64,000 bases of DNA from Terriglobia bacterium (lineage in GTDB: Bacteria; Acidobacteriota; Terriglobia; Terriglobales; Acidobacteriaceae). The position numbers and the translations under genes were made by a program. This document shows, one piece after another, positions 63,421 to 64,000 of the stretch. Position 1 is the first letter of the stretch; each line of letters starts with the position of its first letter. Under the pieces are notes generated by a model. The model was not told the DNA's origin and made no database searches. It was given only the letters and a program-made list of their open reading frames with translations. The stretch is from the NCBI GenBank assembly GCA_020072845.1, contig JAIQGF010000003.1:153343-217342 (forward strand), in the 5' to 3' direction.

Positions 63421-64000
63421 TGCGGCGCCGGTATCGCCCTTCAGACCTTGCGCGGCGAACAGCGCCCAATTCGTGGGGTCAGTGTCGGGATTGGCGGTGC
63501 CGGCGTTGGCCAGCATCGCTACGTAGCTGGAGCCACCAAAGCTGACCACGTCGTTGACGTCATAGCTGTTGTTCAGAACGAAGCTGCCTTTATCGGCGAA
63601 GCCCAAGCCTTTGGCGCCCGCCGGACCTTGCGGGCCTTGCGGCCCCTGCGCGCCGTCTACTCCAGCCGGACCCTGCGGACCAGTTGCACCGGTTGCGCCT
63701 GCCGAACCCTGCGGACCAATTGCGCCGGCTGCGCCTGCCGGACCCTGGGGACCTTGTGCACCCTGCAGGCCGGTATCGCCCTTGGAGGCGACCACCGCCC
63801 AGTTGGCGCCGTCGAGATCTGGAGATGGGTTACTGGCCGCCAACGTCCGGATCACATTAAGCTCGGCCACTGCCGTCCACGGCCCACCCTTGATCTCGGT
63901 CAATGCTTGGAAACGCACAAACCGGCCAACGACGCCGGGAAAATTCACCTGCTTCTGCGATTTGTCACTGGTGCTGGTCATCAAGGTGCCGGTGGCAACC
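63265..64000 (-). pseudogene. Collagen-like giant surface protein, upstream fragment in another frame (cut by window edge and frameshift)
   Basis: The frame is open to base 64000, so the true start is outside the window. It begins with the end of an F5/8-type C (discoidin) domain (RFVRFQALTEIKGG, WTAVAELNV), followed by GXY repeats and one ~50-residue [13 protein letters not shown] module. At 63418-63420 (CCC on the plus strand) the GXY register jumps to the frame of the main part. Removing one base restores an unbroken series of G-D-T, G-A-A, G-P-K, G-D-T triplets. After the shift the frame reads 50 residues of Arg-rich nonsense to a stop at 63265. Confidence 0.8.

Noticed and set aside
57489..63984. 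Regular short DNA repeats suggestive of a CRISPR array
   Set aside because: The repeats encode in-frame GXY triplets and modules of one protein, vary in length and have no unique spacers.

Overview
The window is about 60% GC and densely coded. Gene content suggests a soil-type acidobacterium (Acidobacteriota, Terriglobia-like). That placement is inference from protein style, the UpxY/NusG-like gene, the exosortase-linked exopolysaccharide (EPS) genes and the housekeeping neighbours; no rRNA or tRNA gene is visible to confirm it.

Layout. (1) 1-8706 is ordinary chromosome: the end of a branched-chain amino-acid ABC transporter (permease tail, LivG, LivF), a DUF72 protein, two adjacent Xer-type tyrosine recombinases, a membrane protein with a degenerate HD domain, a three-domain AMP-ligase/ACP/PlsC acyltransferase on the minus strand, and a small secreted protein. 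(2) 8995-10853 holds a good sigma70-type promoter, a possible tiny exported protein and a NodB-like deacetylase. (3) 11035-19126 is a minus-strand EPS export and control block: priming sugar transferase, BY-kinase, AAA ATPase, Wzz-like chain-length protein, outer-membrane beta-barrel, Wza-like export protein, and an NtrC-like regulator that has lost GAFTGA and the Walker B acidic residues. (4) 19127-20069 is a long regulatory intergenic region. (5) 20070-56728 is a run of 30 plus-strand genes. It begins with a NusG/UpxY-like antiterminator and ends with an exosortase plus a clear intrinsic terminator. Between them are glycosyltransferases, nucleotide-sugar enzymes (AlgD/Ugd-type dehydrogenase, CDP-glucose branch), an O-antigen ligase/polymerase, a flippase, a pyruvyltransferase, methyltransferases, four NodB-type deacetylase-like proteins, a PIG-L deacetylase, a FemAB/GNAT-like protein, an adenylation-carrier-hexapeptide acyltransferase fusion and a secreted beta-helix protein. 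(6) 57054-64000 (minus strand) carries a small zinc-ribbon protein and a giant collagen-like surface protein with inserted carbohydrate-binding-like and DUF4082-like modules, broken by a one-base frameshift near 63419.

Working model. The block makes a Wzx/Wzy-type polysaccharide. The minus-strand genes prime, regulate chain length and export. The plus-strand genes make unusual sugars (uronic acid, CDP-6-deoxyhexose derivatives, aminosugar), assemble the repeat unit, decorate it (pyruvyl, acyl, methyl, deacetylation), flip and polymerise it. The antiterminator would help RNA polymerase cross the 36-kb run, which contains at least one internal intrinsic terminator (34400-34427). The exosortase has no recognisable PEP-CTERM substrate in this window.
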